64,000 nt of DNA from Capra hircus (taxonomy: Eukaryota > Chordata > Mammalia > Artiodactyla > Bovidae). The notes beneath the pieces are model-generated. The model ran no database searches, was not told the origin of the DNA, and was given only the letters and a program-made list of their open reading frames with translations. How positions within the stretch are numbered: the first letter of the stretch is position 1; every line of letters starts with the position of its first letter. The stretch spans positions 23,782,001 through 23,846,000 of the forward strand of contig NC_030836.1 in NCBI RefSeq assembly GCF_001704415.2, read 5' to 3'. The position numbers and the translations under genes are program-made. Of the stretch, positions 10,637 to 21,403 are shown piece after piece.

Positions 10637-11218
10637 CTGGGGCACACTTCTGTCTTGCCTCTACTGAGGTTCAAGCTTACATGTGCAAAAGTGCATTTGC
10701 AGTACACCATCATTTTAGGAGGGGGAAGAAATATTAGCTCCATGCCCTCTTCCCCAAAGAGGGAAAGAAAACCAGAAAATCAAGCTAGTGTCTCCAAAGA
10801 GAAGACAGATGGAAATATGCCTGGAGTTTGTTCATTTATTCAATAAATATTGAAGGAGGGCCTATCTGTGCCAAGCTCTGCTCTAGCTGTGGGGATACAG
10901 CAGTGAGCAGGAAGGAGTCTTTGTTGTCATGAGTGCACAGCCTAGAGAAAGGGACAAATGTCACCCAGCGCACACTGAGAGGCCTCCATGTTACTCTGCC
11001 ATGTCGAGCTGGTCAGTGTTTGAACCATCTGTTAGTGACAGTTCCACTTTCCAGAAGATCTCAATGTCTCATTGCCTCCTTCAGTCACTGGAAAAACCTT
11101 CTCTGTGTGCCTAGAAGCTCCAGGTTGTAAATGGAATTTAAAAGGCAGGCAGGATAATCTGTTCTCAAGATTCAGCCAGTCTGATGGGAGTGGCAGCACT
11201 AAAAATGGCAGCAGCTGG
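10637..11218. other. Mostly single-copy sequence; MIR/L2-like piece at 10835-10920
   Basis: 10835-10920 (attcaataaatattgaagg; gctgtggggatacagcagtg) resembles a MIR/L2-type ancient repeat in sense orientation. No exon recognised in the rest. Confidence 0.45.
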
Positions 11219-11432
11219 GACTCTCCTGGTGGCCCAGTGCTTAAGAATCCACCTTGCAATGCAGGGGACAAGGGTTTGATACCTGATCAGGGAACTAAGA
11301 TCCCACGTGCTGTGGAGCAACTAAGCCTGAGCACCGCAACTACTGAGCCCCCGAGTCACAGCTAATCTGTGCACTGCAACATGAGACCCCACATTATGCA
11401 GCGATGAAAAGTGATTTAAAAATTAAAACATA
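11219..11432 (+). mobile_element. CHR-type SINE (cetartiodactyl, tRNA-Glu derived)
   Basis: Has ctcctggtggcccagtgctt at the A-box side, gcaggggacaagggtttgat at the B-box side and the CHR tail (gtggagcaactaagcctgag; caactactgagcccc). The tail differs from Bov-tA, so this is the older CHR family. Confidence 0.85.
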
Positions 11433-12227
11433 AACAGCTGCCACCAAGTCAGATGGGAGTCAGATCCCCCACAGGCCTCTGTCTGAAGATCAAAAGGAGC
11501 CCTCCACTTGTCTGGAGAAGGGGCGCCAAGAAGGCTTTGGGCCACAGGGGCTGAGATAAGTTCTGAGAGTGAATGAAAGCCACTGGGCTATGTCTCAGGG
11601 CCAGTGAAAATGATTCCACCTGAAGCACAGGCATCAGCAGTAGTAAAATTCCTGGGGACCCTTTATCGGTCAGGTATACAGAAGACTCAGCTAAAGTCTA
11701 AACGTAGGATTCCGCCATCCATGAGACGAACAGATGAGCTGGGCTTCCTAATCCTGAAATGTGGCTGGAGTTAAGGGGGAAAAACAGGGTTGGGGGAGGG
11801 GGTCTGCTCAGCTGCTCATCCCTGCCTGGTCCCGCAGACTCATGTGTGAGCCCTACAGGACAGGCAGAGGCTGGAGGAGTGGTTTTCCCGGGGCTGTGTG
11901 AAACCTGGAGACAAGAGGAGCCTGCTGAATGGACAAGCAGTGACCCCGCTGGTGGGAGGGGGAGACAGTTTGGCAGTAGCTGTTAAAATGTAAAACCTTC
12001 AAATATCGGGACTCAGTGGTTCTGTTTCTCAATATGTTCCTTAGAGGAGCACCCACACCGGCCTATGGCGATACCCATAAAGCACGGTGACTCCAGCATT
12101 GTCATTTCTACACAAACAAGACAAAACAGCAACAAATACAGAAGGAGAGGAAGCCGCTTCAGTGCTGGTCTATAAATAAACCTGTGTTTGATGTTATGCA
12201 GTAATATGCAAAACAAGAAGAGTGTGA
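11433..12227. other. No gene seen
   Basis: Single-copy or unrecognisably old sequence. Open frames at 11449-11634 (-), 11759-11986 (+) and 11853-12216 (-) carry no recognised domain. Confidence 0.45.
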
Positions 12228-12285
12228 AACTAACATTGTAAAGTAACTATACTCCAGTGGGGACAAAAAAAATTAAAAACCCTCA
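12228..12285 (+). mobile_element. L1 3'-terminal remnant
   Basis: Ends with aactaacattgtaaagtaac followed by tatactcca and an A-rich tail, the usual last bases of artiodactyl L1. The upstream part is not recognisable. Confidence 0.6.
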
Positions 12286-12329
12286 TGAAACATAAAAATA
12301 AAATAAGTTGCATATGTTACTACATTTCA

Positions 12330-12520
12330 AAAAAAAAAAGTGTGGTGGTGTTATGTACTGACATGGAAAAATCCATAACACACACCCATAGGTGAAAAAA
12401 AGGGTAAGTTGTGGAATGAAAGAGTATGATACCATCACAGGAAACAGTAATCAATTGTTCCCATAGAAACTGTATAGAAGAGAGCCTGGAAACAGAAATG
12501 CCAAATTGACAGCATAAATT
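12330..12520 (+). mobile_element. Old L1M fragment, sense
   Basis: The stretch ggtgaaaaaaagggtaagtt then gagtatgataccatcac is like L1M 3' sequence, but short and diverged. Confidence 0.4.
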
Positions 12521-13109
12521 TGTGCTGGGGAAAGGGAGACAAGAATCACTGCTGGGGAACCCTTGTCTTCACTGCTCTGGCTTGTTTAGAAAGGCAATGT
12601 ATTTGTGCATGACTTGTGTAACCTTAAAGGTTTTTTTTCAAATATTAAAATACATTAGCCGTTGATGGCTGGCAGGCTCCGTTTTTCCTAGGCTCCAAGG
12701 AACAGAATTCCTACTCCATAAATTACAGGATCATCCCAAACCACCCCCTCCCGCAGCATGTGCCTCGCCCGGCTCTGCACTCAGTCCTCTGCCTCCCACG
12801 CCCATCCCAGGAGCCAGGCCCTCATCGTCCCCTTTCAAAGATTCTATTACAGTTGTTGGCAGCGCCTTGACATTTGTTCACCCAGAGCTAACTGCAGGGC
12901 AATTCTACAATTACAGTGCAGTCTTTTATTTTATTTTTTCAATCAAGAGAAAGGTTGAACTTGTAATGTTAACCTGGTGTAAAAACATTTCAACCCAAAG
13001 ACTTTGGAAATTGATTTTTGTGGTGAACAACCTGGGAAACATTTGTTTAAAAGTTGCTCGTGTTTTGAACTATGAACCAGTAAGAGGTGGTGTGGGTGTT
13101 CATTGAGAG
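12521..13109. other. No gene seen
   Basis: No recognised repeat or exon. The open frames at 12758-12958 and 12867-13106 (+) overlap in different frames and show no family resemblance. Confidence 0.45.
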
Positions 13110-13289
13110 CAGTGGTTCTCAAAGGGTGGCCCCCAGATCAGCAGCATCTGGGAATCTGTTAGATAAGCACATAGTCAGGCCCCACCCAGACATACAGAAT
13201 CAGAAACTCAGAGAGGGAAGGCCCAGCAATCGGCGTATTAACAGGCCCTCCCAGATGATTCAAGGGCACACCAAGTTTGAGAATCTCTG
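13110..13289 (+). mobile_element. MER5/MER58-like hAT-Charlie non-autonomous DNA transposon
   Basis: Imperfect terminal inverted repeats: cagtggttctcaaa at 13110-13123 and tttgagaatctctg at 13276-13289. The middle (ggccccacccagacatacag; tcagaaactcagag) fits the MER5/MER58 group. The 8-bp target duplication is no longer clear. Confidence 0.8.
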
Positions 13290-13374
13290 ATTTATACAGT
13301 GAGATATAAATGGCCTCTGGGACAGCTGATCTGTGCATCTATGGAGTAATAGCCTGAGCTAAACTCTGCTCACA

Positions 13375-13605
13375 TTTCTACTCTCCTTCAGATCTCAGCT
13401 GAATCATCACTTTCCCAGGAAACATTTTCCAGTTCTATGCTTCCATCACCTCCTGTATCACAGGCACATGTTACATTTATTTGTATGCACATTAGATGAA
13501 TATTTGTCCCTCACTATGTCACACACACACACCCTAATCCACTTGAGACTAGTGTGCCAGGCACATGGAAAGCACTTCACACATTTGTGAATAAATGAAT
13601 GAATG
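13375..13605 (+). mobile_element. LINE2 (L2) 3' end
   Basis: Sense L2: cttcagatctcagctgaatc through agtgtgccaggcacatggaa to gaataaatgaatgaatgaac, the characteristic L2 terminus. It includes a short CA run near 13520. Confidence 0.7.
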
Positions 13606-13859
13606 AACAAATGCTTCATAGAGAGTTTTCTCCTGACTTTTCAATACATTTCAACAGATAATGAAGATCATCACTATTTTGCCTGACCAGCATTCCCACT
13701 GCTGGCCATGAGCCAAGCTCATCACTACACTCACAGGTCAGGTGAGCAGGCTCTCAGGTGACTCCAAGCTCATGTCAGCCTACTTGGTCAATTTCCTTTG
13801 ACTACCGTATTCACTCAAATTACAGATCACAACGATTAGTATCTGATTAGCATTTTACA

Positions 13860-14127
13860 ATGGCACCCCACTCCAGTACTCTTGCCTGGAAAACTCCATG
13901 GACGGAGGAGCCTGGTAGGCTGCAGTTCATAGGGTCACTAAGAGTTGGACATGACTGAACGACTTCACTTCGACTTTTCACTTTCATGCATTGGAGAAGA
14001 AAATGGCAACCCACTCCAGTGTTCTTGGCTAGAGAATCCCAGGGATGGGGGAGCCTGGTGGGCTGCCGTATATGGGGTCACACAGGGTCAGACATGATTG
14101 AAGCAACTTAGCAGCAGGAGCAGCAGC
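13860..14127 (+). mobile_element. Bov-A2 SINE dimer with 11-bp target-site duplication
   Basis: Two BovA monomers in tandem (13860-13975 and about 13990-14110), joined by tcacttttcactttcatgc-like linker sequence and ended by an AGC-repeat tail. Perfect agcattttaca copies lie at 13849-13859 and 14128-14138. Confidence 0.95.
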
Positions 14128-14164
14128 AGCATTTTACAGTTTCCAGAGTGCCTCTACTTAAAAT

Positions 14165-14385
14165 ATTAGCAATCATTTATTGGTATCTTTGGTGCCAGGT
14201 GCTGAAGTGATTCCTCTGAGTATGCTAGATATTTGTTATTTATTCTAGTCTTCATGGAAGGAGAAAGCCAGAGGTGGAGGGGCCGAAGTAACTGGCGCAC
14301 AATTTCTCAGCTCTTAAGTGCAGGTGTGGGATTTGACCTCTGACTCTGACTGATTCTGTGACCTATGCCCTGTGCTCTAATGTTC
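14165..14385 (+). mobile_element. MIR SINE
   Basis: Sense MIR-like: aatcatttattggtatcttt, tggtgccaggtgctgaagtg, ctctgactctgactgattc. Old and diverged. Confidence 0.55.
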
Positions 14386-14551
14386 TCTACTTATCTCTTA
14401 TTCACAGACCCTCAGGTATTTGGATTCCATAACTGCTGCTTCTAGGTCACTTCTCCATGTCACTCCTGCTCACAGCATGCAATGAGAAAAAGTGTGTATT
14501 CCAGAGAGAAGATGAGCTCTGGACACAGACTGGGTTTAAATCCAAGCTGTG

Positions 14552-14862
14552 TGAAAGTACAAGTCACTCAGTCGTGTCCGACTTTTTGTGACGCCATGGA
14601 CAATCCACGGAATTCTCCAGGCCAGAATACTGAAGTGGGTAGCCTTTCCCTTCTCCAGGGGATCTTCACAACCCAGGGATTGAACCAGGGTCTCCCACAT
14701 GGCAGGAAGATTCTTTACCAGCTGAGACACAAGAGGAGCCTGAGAATACTGGAGTGGGTAGTCTATCCCTTCTCCAGCGGATCTTCCGAACCTCGGAATT
14801 GAACCGGGGTCTCCTGCATTGCAGGCAGATTTTTTACCACTGAGTCACCAGGGAGGCCCCCT
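14552..14862 (-). mobile_element. Bov-tA SINE, form with doubled tRNA-derived half, inside a MIR
   Basis: Antisense Bov-tA. The tRNA-derived half occurs twice in tandem: about 14624-14731 and 14743-14862, both beginning agaatactgRagtgggtag. MIR-like antisense sequence lies on both sides (14505-14551 and 14863-14935), so the SINE probably split a MIR. The doubled structure is a known shape among ruminant tRNA SINEs. Confidence 0.85.
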
Positions 14863-15284
14863 CAAATGGTTGCTATGAGAACCAAATGAGGCTCTGTATG
14901 TACTGGCATACTTAGCGTAAGCAATAATCAATGCTAACTATATTACTGTATCTACTTCGAGTTCTTTATACATCAACTCTGATCTCTAGACACCTTTCAA
15001 GGCTGCATGTAATCTAGGCTCCTTTTTCCTAACATTTCTCTTTATTCTACAAAGGTTCATCTTTTTGTTCTCCCAGGACAGGACATATGATAATCATTGC
15101 CATTGCTCTATTTCCAATTATAAAATGGGTGGATGCACTTTGAGAAATAAAATCAAACAATATACAAAACTACAGAGAAAAGGAAAAAAATTTCCAGATT
15201 CCAGCCCCCCACCCACCCAAGAAATAACCTCTATAAAACATGCTTTCTTACTTCTGTGTGTGTATGTTCATGTGTGTAATTATG

Positions 15285-15420
15285 CCTAGATTGTGTTCTG
15301 AAATCTGGTTTCTTTCACTTAATAATATTGAATAGACATCTTTTTACGTCAGTAAATATTGATCATATCACCATTTATAACAGTTGCATAGTATGGTTTA
15401 TTAAAATATGTTCTACTGAT
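15285..15420 (-). mobile_element. Old L1ME-type fragment, antisense (left piece)
   Basis: gttctgaaatctggtttctt, then acatctttttacgtcagtaa, then gttgcatagtatggttta read as antisense old L1. The same element appears to continue at 16248-16640 beyond younger insertions. Confidence 0.55.
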
Positions 15421-15428
15421 AGACTGTA

Positions 15429-15900
15429 TTGGATAACTAGTGCTATATAACAATGACTTAAAACAATTATAAGCAATATACATACTCTGTATAAATTATA
15501 CATATTCTATGTAAATTTCATTTATATATCACATGTCTGCAGGTTGGCTGGAGTTTGGCTGACCTAGCCTGGCCTCAGCTGGGCAACTCTCCTTCCATCT
15601 ATAGCTGCTCTATTTATAGTTAACAAGGATGGCTCTTCTCCATGTATCTCTTTATCCTCTCTCTGGAGCCAAAGAGCCAACAAAGGAATGCTAGAGAGAA
15701 TACAAAAACACAGGAGGGAAAGCAGAAACACTTGAAGCCTCTTAAAGTTTAGGCTTAATGTCACTTCTGCCCACATACCATTGATCAAAGCATACCCATG
15801 GCCAAGTCCAAAGTCACGGGGTGGGGAAACAGATATTGCTTACAATGATGACATATACAGATGGAGGTGAAGAGGACCAACCATTCAGTCTATTATATAG
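15429..15900 (+). mobile_element. Old interspersed repeat, family uncertain
   Basis: The motif series ctagtgctatataacaatga, gacttaaaacaatt, ctcagctgggcaac, ccaaagtcacggggtgggga resembles a common mammalian repeat that begins with 'tgctgtgtaacaa'. I cannot name the family safely. Confidence 0.4.
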
Positions 15901-15911
15901 ATAACTAGGAT

Positions 15912-16245
15912 GGTTGTTCAGTTGCTACATTGTGTACGACTCTTTGTGACCCCATGGACTGCACCACGCCAGGTTCCTCTGTCCTTTACTCTCTCTCAGA
16001 GTTTGCTCAAACTTATATCCACTGAGTCGGTGATGCTATCTAACCATCTCATCCTCTGCTGCCCCCTTCTCCTGTTGCCTTCAACCTTTCGCAATATCAG
16101 GGCTTTTTCCAACGAGTCAGATCTTCACATCAGGTGGCCAAAGTATTGGAGCTTCAGCTTCAGTATCAGCTCTTCCAATGACTATTCAGGGTTGATTTCC
16201 TTTAGGATCGATTGGTTTGATCTCCTTGCAGTCCAAGGGACTCAT
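15912..16245 (-). mobile_element. BovB LINE 3' fragment
   Basis: Antisense 3' end of BovB: actctttgtgaccccatgg, aggtggccaaagtattggag, then gcagtccaagggactc. About 330 bp, 5' truncated, diverged. Confidence 0.88.
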
Positions 16246-16247
16246 AG

Positions 16248-16640
16248 TTTCCAATTTTTTCTTATTATGAGCCACTACTAACCTCTTTGAACATATATTT
16301 TTGTTTACGTGTTCAGTTTCTTGTAATAAATTTCTAAAGACAAATTGTTATGTCAAAGTGCACATGCATTTTGAGTACTGAGACATATTATCTAATATTA
16401 TTCCAAAAAGGTTGTATATTCCAAATAATACTGTATAAGGTGCTAATTTTCTCACTTTTGCCACTACTAGGTTTTGTCATCTAAAAAAAAAAAACTTTGC
16501 TCTGATAGAGGAAATATGACATCTTAATTTTATTTCATTTCTTTGATGATTAGTGAGGTTAGAAATATTTTTATGTTTGTTGGTCTTTTAAATATATATT
16601 TTTTGAATGACTTCTTCATGCTCTTTACTTCAATTCACTA
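16248..16640 (-). mobile_element. Old L1ME-type fragment, antisense (right piece)
   Basis: ataaatttctaaagacaaat, caaaaaggttgtatattcc, catttctttgatgattagtg are antisense old-L1 signatures, in the order that continues from 15285-15420. Confidence 0.6.
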
Positions 16641-17287
16641 TTTTTTGAATAAAATCATTTTCACAAAACTAGGATGAAGTCACCACTAGCTTCTGTTAAC
16701 GCAACTCTTATGGAATTCTGTATACTGTCACCTCACCACCTTTACTGAGAAGAATGCAATCAGCCAAGTTGGCAAGAAGACAAAGCATTGGAGCGTTCAT
16801 GCCCTTCATTTGACTGGGAAAAAGTCAGGGATATGAGATAGCTACGGGTCTGAACCTGGAACCAATCCTCTATGAAGGGTAACAATTCTTACTCCTGATG
16901 ATGCTGACTCAGAAGGAAGAGGTCTACTAAAACTCACTATTTTATTTTTTTTCAAAGGAAGGGAAAATTCCTCTATAACCAGTGTCATGGGATATCTAAA
17001 TGGTTTTCAGTTAAGGGCATTTTTATTTAAATACATGCACATCTAAAACCACAGTCCCAGTTGGCAGGTTCTAGAAAGAAACTGGTAAAACTCATATCCT
17101 TCTAGTGTGGTTAGAAATGCTTTGAACTCAGAAAAGAATGTCAAGAGATGCTTCCTTCCCATCCCTCTGCCTTCTTCCAGATTGCTTGACGGATCTGAGA
17201 GTTGGGGAGACCGGAATGACTGGGCTGGAAGCTGAATGGCATGAGAATAACAACAACAATACAAGCTTAAACCACACAGCATTTTTT
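16641..17287. other. No gene seen
   Basis: AT-rich intergenic sequence without a recognised repeat or exon. Confidence 0.45.
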
Positions 17288-17382
17288 AGATGTCTGGCAT
17301 TGCTCTAAGAACTTTACCTGTATGTTAACTCATTTAATCTTAACAACCATATGCAATAGGTACTACAGGCAGACCTCATTTT

Positions 17383-18322
17383 TTTTTCCTTCAAAAGTAG
17401 AATTTTGTGTGATTCAGTTATACACATACACATTTATTATTTTTGAACTTATTTTCCATTAGAGGCTATTACAAGATATTGACCTTCATTCCCTGTGTTA
17501 TACAGTAAACCTTTGTTGCTTGTTGCATATCCATTTTTCTAAATTAGAAATCTAGCATTCTATCCATACTAAGCCAAACAAGTGGCATCAAAATGTCATA
17601 AATTTTTAGTTAGGCAAAAATTTATAAGTTTTCTAAAATATATTGTCATACATATCATTTATATATATGTATACAAAAGTTTTTCTATTATGCTTGATAA
17701 AGGCTTGAGAAAGAACATCTAATAAGAGAGATGGAGAAATTGGAAAACATAAACTAAATGAAATGGGAACACAGAATATAAAATAGAAAAAGTGAAACAA
17801 ACTAGATAAAAGTAAAAGGTTCTCATATAGTCCAGTTGTTTTTAAACATGGCTGCTCATTAGAAACATATCTTGAGCTCTGGAGGAAAAAAAGCAATACC
17901 TGGCGCATTTGTACTTTGCAAAGAATTTCAAGATATTTCTGCTATGCATCTGGATTTTTAAAAGTGATTACAAGTTTTTCTATTGAATGATAGTTTTGGT
18001 GATATAGAATTCTATTATTTTTCCATTGACCAATCATGATACAATGGCACTGAGTAACAGTTACATAATCACAATAGTAAAATCTTTTACTATTTAGTAA
18101 TAGTATTTTACTATTTACTATTACTATCAGTTTCCATGTAGTCAATAGCCAGAAATAAAAAAGATAATTACAGTTGCAAGCCATAATGGGAACATGATTA
18201 ACCTAACAATATAAAATAATTACGTATAATTTGTGGGGGGCGGTCAAGCAGAGTGACGTGGTAAGTGGAAGTGCATACGTGCACATGGTTTCACCTGCTC
18301 AGCCAGGCTACGTCTTTTGGCT
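17383..18322 (-). mobile_element. Target-duplication-flanked retro-insert with L1 3' UTR at one end
   Basis: Flanked by perfect 14-bp copies of gcagacctcatttt (17369-17382 and 18323-18336). On the minus strand the 3' portion (17560-17383) is artiodactyl L1 3' UTR (antisense image: tgtgattcagttatacacat; ttccctgtgttatacagtaa) ending in a short A tail. The remaining 760 bp (17561-18322) do not resemble L1. It could be a chimeric retro-insert, a transduced flank or an unrecognised L1 region. Confidence 0.65.
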
Positions 18323-18650
18323 GCAGACCTCATTTTATTGTACTTCACTTTATTGTGCTTCGCATATTGTGCTTTTTTTTTCCAAACTGAAGGTTTGAGG
18401 CAGCCCTGTGCTGCGTAAATCGATGGGTGCCATTTTCCCAACAGCACTTGCTCCCTTCATGTCTCTGGGTGTCACGTTTTGGGTAATTCTCACAATATTT
18501 CAAACTTCATTATTATCCTATTTGTTATAGTGGCCTGTGATCAGAGATCTTTGACATTACTCCTTCAACTTGCTGAAGCCTCAGATGATAATTAGCTTTT
18601 TTAGCAATAAAGTATTTTTAAAGCATATACATTGTTTTAGACATTATACT

Positions 18651-18918
18651 GCTAAGTCTCTTCAGTCGTGTCCAACTCTGTGCGACCCCATAGATGGCAG
18701 CCCACCAGGCTCCCTCGTTCCTGGGATTCTCCAGGCAAGAACACTGGAGTGGGTTGCCATTTTCTTCTCCAAAGCATGAAAGTGAAAAGTGAAAGTGAAG
18801 TCGCTCAGTCGTGTCCGACTCTTCTCGAACCCATGGACTGCAACCTACCAGGCTCCTCCGCCCATGGGATTTTCCAGGCAAGAGTACTGGAGTGGGGTGC
18901 CATTGCCTTCTCTGAGAT
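18651..18918 (-). mobile_element. Bov-A2 SINE dimer inside the Tigger1 element
   Basis: Two antisense BovA monomers (about 18651-18775 and 18800-18912) separated by gaaagtgaaaagtgaaagtg. Duplicated target attatact lies at 18643-18650 and 18919-18926 (10 bp if one mismatch is allowed). Confidence 0.93.
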
Positions 18919-19206
18919 ATTATACTATTGCACTTTTAATAGACTACTGTATGGCATAAACATAACTTTTATGCCCTGGGAAACCAAAATATTCATGCAA
19001 CATGCTTTTATTGCAGTGGTGTGGAACCATACCTGCAGCATATCTGAGATAAGCTTATAATTATTATACCTATTTTATGGCTGAGGAACTGAGACAAGAA
19101 GGTTACATTTGCCCAAAGATCCACAACTCGTAAATGATGGAGCCAAGATTCAAACTCAAGTTGTCTGGTTGGCTCCAGAGTCTATGCTTTAATCAACCAG
19201 CTAGAT

Positions 19207-19575
19207 TTTGCCCAAATGCAAAGCCTGTCTCAAGGGGGTTCTAAGGAACAGAAAGGAATCTTTGGGTTGAGGTTATCAGGCCTCTTTCCCTTGGCACTTC
19301 TTAGGACTCAGTGGTAGATTTTAAAGAAGCAAATTAACCTGGAAGCATTTCCCTAACACATTTGATCCTTTAAAATCTTGTTTCAGGAGACTCTTAAAAA
19401 CTCATATTCCATAGACCACGTGGTGTTAAACACTACGATAGAGGGTTTTGGGGTCAGACACATGAGGCCACTGGAGCTGGTTGGCATCAGCTCATGAGAG
19501 CCAACTGTTAAATTTTCAGAAACTGTGAAAGCCAGTTATTAAACTCAATCATTATTAAAAATTAAACTGAATAAA
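19207..19575. other. No gene seen
   Basis: Single-copy intergenic sequence. Nothing recognised. Confidence 0.45.
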
Positions 19576-19768
19576 GGCTTCCCTTGTGGCTCAGCTGGTA
19601 AAGAATCTGCCTGCAATGCAGGAGACCTGGGTTCGATCCCTGCATTGGGAAAATCCCCTGGAGAAGGGAAAAGCTACACACGCCAGTATTCTGGCCTAGG
19701 GAATTCCATGGACTGTATAGTCCATGGGGTTACAAAGAGTTGGACACGACTGAGCGACTTTCACTTTA
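19576..19768 (+). mobile_element. Bov-tA SINE, short-body variant
   Basis: A box gtggctcagctggtaaagaa and B box GGTTCGATCCC are nearly intact. The body carries the palindrome ccatggactgtatagtccat (plus gg) in place of the usual gaggagcctggtgggc segment. Similar bodies occur at 21251-21272 and, decayed, near 14596. Confidence 0.93.
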
Positions 19769-19997
19769 CTTTTTACACTTATATAACACAGGTAACGGAT
19801 ACTCAAAATTTACCACTTCCTAATTATTTTATTATACCTTAATCTGTGCTGTTAAGGTTATTTCTGTCTATATGTCTACTTATGTTGTCATATTTACAGG
19901 ATAGAAATATCTGTGATCTCTTAGGCATCTCTTCCCATCTCCAAATTCAGTGATGTCATGCTGATAGCTTGAAGTAAGCCATGGAAGAGTATCACTA

Positions 19998-21018
19998 AAA
20001 AGCAAGAGAATTCCAGAAAAATGTCTACTTCAATTTCATTGACTATGCTAAAGCCTTTGACTGTGTGGACCATAACAAATTGCGGAAAATTCTTAAAGAG
20101 ACAGGAATATCAGACCATCTTACCTGTCTCCTGAGAAACCTATATGTGGGTCAAGAAGCAATAGTTAGAACCTTATATGGAACAACTGACTGGTTCAATA
20201 TTGAGAAAGGAGTATACAATTCTATATATTTTCACCCTGTTTATTTAACTTATATGGAGAGCACATCACATAAAATGTCTGGCTGGATGAGTTATAAGCT
20301 GGAATCAAGATTGCCGAGAGAAATATCAAGAACCTCAGGTATGCAGATAATACCACTCAAATGGCAGAAAGCAAAGATGAACTAAAGACCCTCTTGATGA
20401 AGGTGAAAGAAGAGAGTGAAAAAGCTGGCTTAAAATTCAATATTAAAAAACTAAGATCATGGCATCGAGTCCCATCATTTCATGGCAAATTGAAGAGGAA
20501 ATGGTGGAAGCAGTGACAGATTTCCTCTTCTTGGGCTCTAAAATCACTGCGGATGGTGGCTGCAGCCATGAAATTAGAAGATGACTGAGTCTTCAAAAGA
20601 AGGCTATAATAAATCTAGACAGTGTATTAAAAAGCAGACATCACTTAGCCAACGAAGATCCATATAGTCAAAGTTATGGTTTTTTCAGTAGTCATGTACG
20701 GATGTGAGAGTTGGATCATAAAGAAGGCTGAGTGCCAAAGAATTGATGCTTTCAAATTGTGGTGTTGGAGAAGACTCTTGAGAGTCCCACTGACAGCAAG
20801 GAGGTCAAACCAGTCCATCCTAAAAGAAATCAACCCTGAATATTCATTGGAAGGACTGATGCTGAAGCTCCAATACTTTGGCCACCTGATGCAAAGAGCC
20901 AACTCATTGGAAAAGACCTGATGCTGGGAAAGACTGAAGGCAGAAGGAGAAAAGGGCGACAGAGGATGAGATGATTGGATGGCATCACCAATTCAATGGA
21001 CCTGAACTTGGGCAAACT
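19998..21018 (+). mobile_element. BovB LINE, internal fragment lacking its 3' terminus
   Basis: Plus-strand reverse-transcriptase region: FDYAKAFDCV-like start near 20035, a decayed YADD region near 20340, then MYGCESWIIKKAECQRIDAF (20694-20753), FGHLMQRANSLEKT and truncation before the canonical terminal repeat. Stops and frameshifts throughout. Loss of the 3' end implies later deletion, since LINE insertion truncates the 5' end. Confidence 0.9.
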
Positions 21019-21203
21019 TTACAAAGTAGGCCAGGACCATTTCTCTAGAGGATGTGCAAATACACAGTTTGGAAATTGTATTTAGTAATGTTTTTTTACT
21101 GTCAGGAGCTTTTTAACTTGTCTTGCAAACAAATCTCAACAAGGCAGAGACACCAGGATTTAAGTACAGGCCGCTCTAATTCTCCATGCATCATTCACAC
21201 CGG

Positions 21204-21403
21204 AAAGTGAAAGTGAAAGTTGCTCAGTCGTGTCCGACTCTTTGCGACCCCATGGACTGCACAGTCCATGGAATTCTCCAGGCCAGAATACTGGAGTGGG
21301 TAGCCTTTCCCTTCTCCAGGGGATCTTCCCAACCCAGGGATCAAACCAGGGTCCCCTGCATTGCTGGTGGATTCTTTACCTACTGAGCCGTCAAGGAAGC
21401 CCC
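21204..21403 (-). mobile_element. Bov-tA SINE, short-body variant
   Basis: Antisense: gctcagtcgtgtccgactct, palindromic body ccatggactgcacagtccat, then tRNA half ending actgagccgtcaaggaagcc. Confidence 0.93.

Larger units (their letters stand above)
17366..19057 (+). mobile_element. Tigger1-type DNA transposon, internally deleted, with TA target duplication
   Basis: The left end caggcagacctcatttt is interrupted at 17383 and resumes at 18323 (cagacctcattttattg; tgaaggtttgaggcagcc; ccaacagcacttgctccc). The right end contains tttagcaataaagtattttt, ctgggaaaccaaaatattc and the degraded terminal repeat ending at 19057. TA dinucleotides flank it. The transposase gene is absent, so this is a deletion derivative such as those described in artiodactyls. 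Two later insertions sit inside it. Confidence 0.88.
17288..19206 (+). mobile_element. MIR SINE split by a Tigger1 insertion
   Basis: The first half (17288-17363) ends ...gcaataggtac and the second half (19060-19206) resumes attattatacctattttatgg, then ttcaaactcaagttgtctgg. Joined across the TA at 17364-17365 and 19058-19059, the two halves give a continuous MIR. Everything between is younger insertion. Confidence 0.85.

Noticed and set aside
19576..19650. tRNA gene suggested by A-box and B-box sequences
   Set aside because: The boxes belong to tRNA-Glu-derived SINEs; no complete cloverleaf, and BovA tail sequence follows directly. The same applies to the other Bov-tA and CHR copies.
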